From Siderastrea radians (Eukaryota > Cnidaria > Anthozoa > Scleractinia > Rhizangiidae), in assembly GCA_964017195.1 (NCBI GenBank), contig OZ024900.1:26000429-26064428 (forward strand): a stretch of 64,000 bases of DNA. Direction: 5' to 3'. Positions within the stretch are counted from its first letter, which is position 1, and each line of letters begins with the position of its first letter. A model generated the notes under the pieces. That model was not told the DNA's origin. It saw only the letters and a list, made by a program, of their open reading frames with translations, and ran no database searches. Positions 62,101 to 64,000 of this stretch are shown piece by piece. A program made the translations under genes and the position numbers.

Positions 62101-62316
62101 TCCAAAAAAGTCCCGATGACACGACCCGCAACGTTGAGTGGCTTTCAGGTGCCGGGGGGTATGCATATTGAAAATCGGGACAATCTTTTTGTCGACAGGC
62201 TCCACACAGCTTGGTCTTGGTGCATGGATGCCGTCCCTCGGTGTTATAGGGTTTCCAACAATCCGCACACACATAACTGGACCCGAAAAATCCTGGCAAT
62301 TTGGTGATGACATCAT
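59164..62316 (-). CDS. POLB: Protein-primed DNA polymerase B, exonuclease and polymerase part
   Basis: The frame covers Cys/His clusters at about 63-140 (RCGSCHRDF, CPDCYQQN, CPSCHQYVH), exonuclease motifs FFDIEA (194-197), HNFQGYD (251-257) and YCQSD (377-381), an insert DGY-x9-YEFQGCFTHGCPTCY (501-525) typical of Polinton PolBs, and polymerase motifs A (DVTSLYP, 622-628), B (KLMLNSMWGKFG, from 809) and C (YFDTDS, 905-910). This is a protein-primed family B polymerase that would replicate the element. The first 50 or so codons of the frame are an out-of-frame reading; the true upstream part is the next entry. All catalytic aspartates are present. Confidence 0.95.
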   Translation of the reverse strand: MMSSPNCQDFSGPVMCVRIVGNPITPRDGIHAPRPSCVEPVDKKIVPIFNMHTPRHLKATQRCGSCHRDFFGPACKEAHSSKTHAGKPITGLQTSVCCQRYRCPDCYQQNVGLSRIQRHRCFHIDCPSCHQYVHADHHRCFIQRAPKPQDQKKRKKTRQKGPRAKRGAAAAAAEPPASSSEDEDDLPPLHVFFDIEAMQPQEKHLANLVVAETEDNEEPKPFPGPTCIRDFLDWLDTLTNYDTRQVNVIAHNFQGYDGYFIIQEYYGDNRIVQQLRNGCKLLEIQHDRIRFIDSMSFFQMPLSAFPKTFGLTELCKGYFPHKFNIPDHQQYVGILPSRDHYMPETMTLEGRQAFETWHQEQRAKNVVFDFQKELLAYCQSDVRLLKQGCLTFKRLFEDLTGFNPFDHVTIASACNRDLRMNRMIPNSIASEPAGPKGWRDNYINHSLPALQWLTWCDHQLRQRALQDLTPADLLAHPDPQYIQHARNQGEYKIPGTNILVDGYCPHTHTVYEFQGCFTHGCPTCYPHRHEKHPRNYNLTMHDLYDTTQDKVQKLTDQGYNVIQMWGCEWDHLLKTQPEIDAFVRELNFIDPLKPREAFCGGRTNAIKLYHHITPGQKIHYIDVTSLYPWVNKNSVYPKGHPTIYSQPGHTDIHQYFGLIQCKILPPRELYHPVLPYRHGDKLLFPLCARCVKEEMAKPLLDRSYHCPHPDEQRALTSTWCTPELNKAVELGYQVQYIYEAWHFEETCEGLFADYVNTWLKIKQEASGWPKNDMTEEDKQHYIEQYFLHEGIQLEYDKIKHNPGLRTLAKLMLNSMWGKFGQRLNKTQIQAFHDPQAFHRFLDSDSLDIRHVSVINDDMVEVHYQNQKEDIRVSPNLNIFVACFTTCHARLKLYAALEALGETVLYFDTDSVIYLEETPTQFQPVLDSYLGNFTSELHDEEYIEEFVSGGPKNYGYTTNHQKVECKVRGFRLNSEGHTQLNYEVMRQNVLDEIQNPLLKPREVQITNTNHIVRNPNTYELFTFPQYKRYKLVYDKRVLDPRTFKTFPYGYQ

Positions 62317-63331
62317 AATGGTCTTGGTTGTGCAACAGGATCAGTTGTTTGTCTTGAAGGGGACCAAACGTCGTGATGTGAAACGATCGCTGTGCATCCA
62401 CCAGGATGATCTGGTAACCTCTGAGGGAGGGAGCTTGACTGAATTGGGTCAAGGCGTCATAGCTACAAGGACCGAAGGGCACCTGGGCTTCATTCTGGAG
62501 GTCCCAAGCGAGGGTTCTTTGCAGGGACTTTCCTTGGCGGATGCTATTGTAGTTCGGGTGCTGGTCCACGCGAGCTTTGGCGACCACGAGGGCTCTGGCA
62601 CAACAGAGTTCGTCATCATTTTGGATGCGGATGACCGATTTTTTCTTCATTGTCAATATGTTCATGGTGGGATGACCGGGTTTCCCGCGCCGTGGTCTGC
62701 CTTTGCCTTGAGGCGCATGATGAACTTGTGTGATGGACACTTGAAAGGAATCGTCCATTTCAAATTGTTCGTTGCTGTTGAGGGCTTGGGCTAAACGTTG
62801 GAACAGCGCTTCCACTCGTTCTGTGTCTCGACGCCATTCCCCTGCCCGTAATCCCCACCCCTGGAAATTATTGTGCAGGCGATCGGAGGCGATGGTAAAG
62901 TAAAGGCGATCTTGATCGTGGAGGTCAGGCGTGGTGGTTAACACTTGATCGACGGCTCGACGTAATCCCTCTTGGAGAGCTTGGGTTATATTTTGGCCTG
63001 GCAGCAAGTTTCCCCTTTGACGTAACTGGGTCTTGAAATGACGTTCTTGTACCCCCATGCGATCACTCTTCCGATTGACAAAAGGTTGTAAGTCAAATTG
63101 GAAGGTAACGGGTTCAGCGGGATCCAAGCCACCCCCGCTTTGTTCGAAGTGGTCCAAGGCCTCTTGACAAATGGCGTCGTCACTGTCCGGCATCTCTTGG
63201 GTACAAATTAAACGTCCCACACAGGAATGGGTGTCGTCGTCGTCTTCACTTAAGTCCAATCCGAGCAAGGACAGGATCTCACCTCTGGCGAGGCCACTTG
63301 GCCCCGCCGCATCGTTATCTTGAGAGGACAT
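62090..63331 (-). CDS. POLB: DNA polymerase B, N-terminal part, separated by a frameshift
   Basis: From ATG 63331 this 413-residue frame carries an acidic start, a middle domain (LYFTIASDRLHNNFQGWG), the SVIRIQNDDELCCARALV motif common before viral PolB exonuclease domains, and zinc-type cysteines YVCADC, CGACRQKDCP. It then leaves the conserved frame and ends after about 20 unrelated residues. The switch falls at a run of six G (62154-62159, + strand); one base of change there would align it with the catalytic frame. A minus-strand TATA box (63363-63371) lies 32 nt upstream of the ATG. It is a damaged gene, a sequencing error, or less likely programmed frameshifting. Confidence 0.85.
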   Translation of the reverse strand: MSSQDNDAAGPSGLARGEILSLLGLDLSEDDDDTHSCVGRLICTQEMPDSDDAICQEALDHFEQSGGGLDPAEPVTFQFDLQPFVNRKSDRMGVQERHFKTQLRQRGNLLPGQNITQALQEGLRRAVDQVLTTTPDLHDQDRLYFTIASDRLHNNFQGWGLRAGEWRRDTERVEALFQRLAQALNSNEQFEMDDSFQVSITQVHHAPQGKGRPRRGKPGHPTMNILTMKKKSVIRIQNDDELCCARALVVAKARVDQHPNYNSIRQGKSLQRTLAWDLQNEAQVPFGPCSYDALTQFSQAPSLRGYQIILVDAQRSFHITTFGPLQDKQLILLHNQDHYDVITKLPGFFGSSYVCADCWKPYNTEGRHPCTKTKLCGACRQKDCPDFQYAYPPAPESHSTLRVVSSGLFWTRV

Positions 63332-63571
63332 GATCAGATAAACTGAGTGGCGATCGGGGTTTGTTTTTTATAGAGAACCAAAATGTCACGTGGGAGGGGA
63401 AGGAGCCAATCACTAAAGAGGGGTGCCCCCCTAGAGAGGGGGTGCCCTAGGGAGGGGTGGGACGAGGAGGGGGGACCCCCCTCCCCCCTCTCTAATTAGG
63501 GTCCATGGGGCATCACGGGAAGGAATAAGTCCCTATAAAAGAAATCGAATCGCCGGCGGAGTCATCTCAAA
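63332..63571. promoter_or_regulatory. Divergent promoter between PolB and the right-hand ORF
   Basis: A minus-strand TATA box (63363-63371) serves PolB and TATAAAAG (63534-63541) serves the rightward ORF. Between them lie an E-box CACGTG (63386-63391), a CCAAT box and an unusually G/C-tract-rich block (63415-63497) with G-runs on one strand and C-runs following. Confidence 0.6.
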
Positions 63572-63973
63572 ATGGAGGTTGATCAAGACAAGCTATTGAA
63601 AGTGTTTGAAAGGTTTGAAGCAGAGTTAGAAGTGGAGGAGATCTTGAGGAAAGTCAAGGAGGAGTTGACACTGGACTCAACTGTCACTGAGTTTGGGGAG
63701 AAGCTGAAAGAGAGGGAGCAGCTCAAAGAGGCAGCTCAGGCAACCCGGGCAGCACGAGCCACTTACTTCCACCAGCTGTGCTACCCTCAATACACCTGTG
63801 ACTGGTTCATTGAGGGTCTCGACTTCTGTTGCGACTACTGGCGGTATGAGTTTAAGCGCCCAGCCACCCCTCCGCCAGCACCGCCCCCCTCGCCCGAGGT
63901 CTCCCGTAAGCGAGGGCCTCCGCCGCAGCAAGCGACAACGCACCACGTACCGACCAAACAACGACGACGATGA
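63572..63973 (+). CDS. Unknown acidic/coiled-coil protein at the right side of the Polinton
   Basis: The 133-residue product has a Glu/Lys-rich helical N-terminal half (FERFEAELEVEEILRKVKEE), a Cys/aromatic middle (QLCYPQYTCDWFIEG, FCCDYWRYEF) and a Pro-rich basic tail (PPPAPPPSPE, KQRRR). A TATA box lies about 35 nt upstream. No family recognised. It is divergent to PolB and more GC-rich than the capsid block. Confidence 0.55.
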   Translation: MEVDQDKLLKVFERFEAELEVEEILRKVKEELTLDSTVTEFGEKLKEREQLKEAAQATRAARATYFHQLCYPQYTCDWFIEGLDFCCDYWRYEFKRPATPPPAPPPSPEVSRKRGPPPQQATTHHVPTKQRRR

Positions 63974-64000
63974 CTCTGACCCAGACGACGTTGACGACAA

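Larger units (their letters stand above)
40428..64000. mobile_element. Polinton/Maverick (adintovirus-like) element, right end outside the window
   Basis: The region encodes the Polinton hallmark set: protein-primed DNA polymerase B, retroviral-type integrase, adenain-like cysteine protease, FtsK/HerA-type packaging ATPase and double-jelly-roll major capsid protein, plus several minor virion-like proteins. Genes are short, intron-poor and densely packed, unlike the host flank. The left boundary is placed at the start of the 253-bp tandem repeats for convenience; the true terminus could lie somewhat further left. I found no terminal inverted repeat pair or target duplication, since the right end is not in view. 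A 2,603-bp inverted duplication enlarges the element. Confidence 0.9.

Overview
The window looks like animal nuclear DNA, most likely from an anthozoan (stony-coral-like) genome. That assignment is inference. It rests on low-GC, intron-rich sequence full of short inverted-repeat elements, phase-1 discoidin (F5/8 type C) exons, a Penelope-type retroelement and a full Polinton/Maverick gene set. No bacterial operon or ribosome-binding-site structure is present.

Region 1 (1-27,000) holds the 3' part of one host gene on the + strand. Six exons are recognisable: the C-terminal end of a nucleoside-diphosphate-kinase-like domain (1177-1317), two discoidin domains of two exons each (4763-5094 + 11333-11474; 12094-12419 + 13587-13731), and a terminal exon (26230-26966) with an acidic 19-residue repeat, followed at once by a polyadenylation signal. 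All joins are phase 1 where they can be tested. The introns carry a long G/T-rich minisatellite, LINE 3' fragments, MITEs, A/T microsatellites and a near-perfect 2.3-kb palindrome made of two head-to-head 5'-truncated Penelope-like elements.

Region 2 (27,000-40,420) has no gene I can support. It holds several short transposons with 3-bp A/T target duplications, diverged tandem repeats, and two tandem tRNA-like units.

Region 3 (about 40,430 to beyond 64,000) is a Polinton/Maverick (adintovirus-like) virus-like element. Left to right it has a four-copy 253-bp tandem repeat leading into an unknown ORF; a leftward pair of genes including a SLOG/LOG-like Rossmann protein; a divergent promoter with CCAAT and CArG boxes; a GRF-zinc-finger protein; an unknown ORF; a chromodomain integrase; a putative penton/minor capsid protein; three small basic core-like proteins; the major capsid protein; an adenain-type protease; a packaging ATPase; several small overlapping ORFs, among them a two-transmembrane SLATT-like protein; and a parvovirus-type phospholipase A2. 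On the minus strand follow an exonuclease-like gene and a tandem family of seven tiny ORFs. A 2,603-bp inverted copy of the SLOG-GRF-integrase-start segment comes next (56046-58648), then a 48-bp minisatellite, protein-primed DNA polymerase B (minus strand, split by a frameshift) and an unknown + strand ORF. No right terminal repeat was found in the window, so the element probably continues.

Together the genes describe a self-synthesising element: PolB copies it, integrase inserts it, capsid, protease, ATPase and PLA2 would build and deliver particles. The inverted duplication is almost identical to its source, so it is recent. The PolB frameshift, a frameshifting 25-bp duplication in a core protein and truncated genes at the duplication edges suggest this copy is decaying or non-autonomous, although the capsid block reads open. 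The least explained features are the seven acceptor-plus-ATG micro-ORFs at 54150-55445 and the presence of SLOG-like and SLATT-like proteins in one element.
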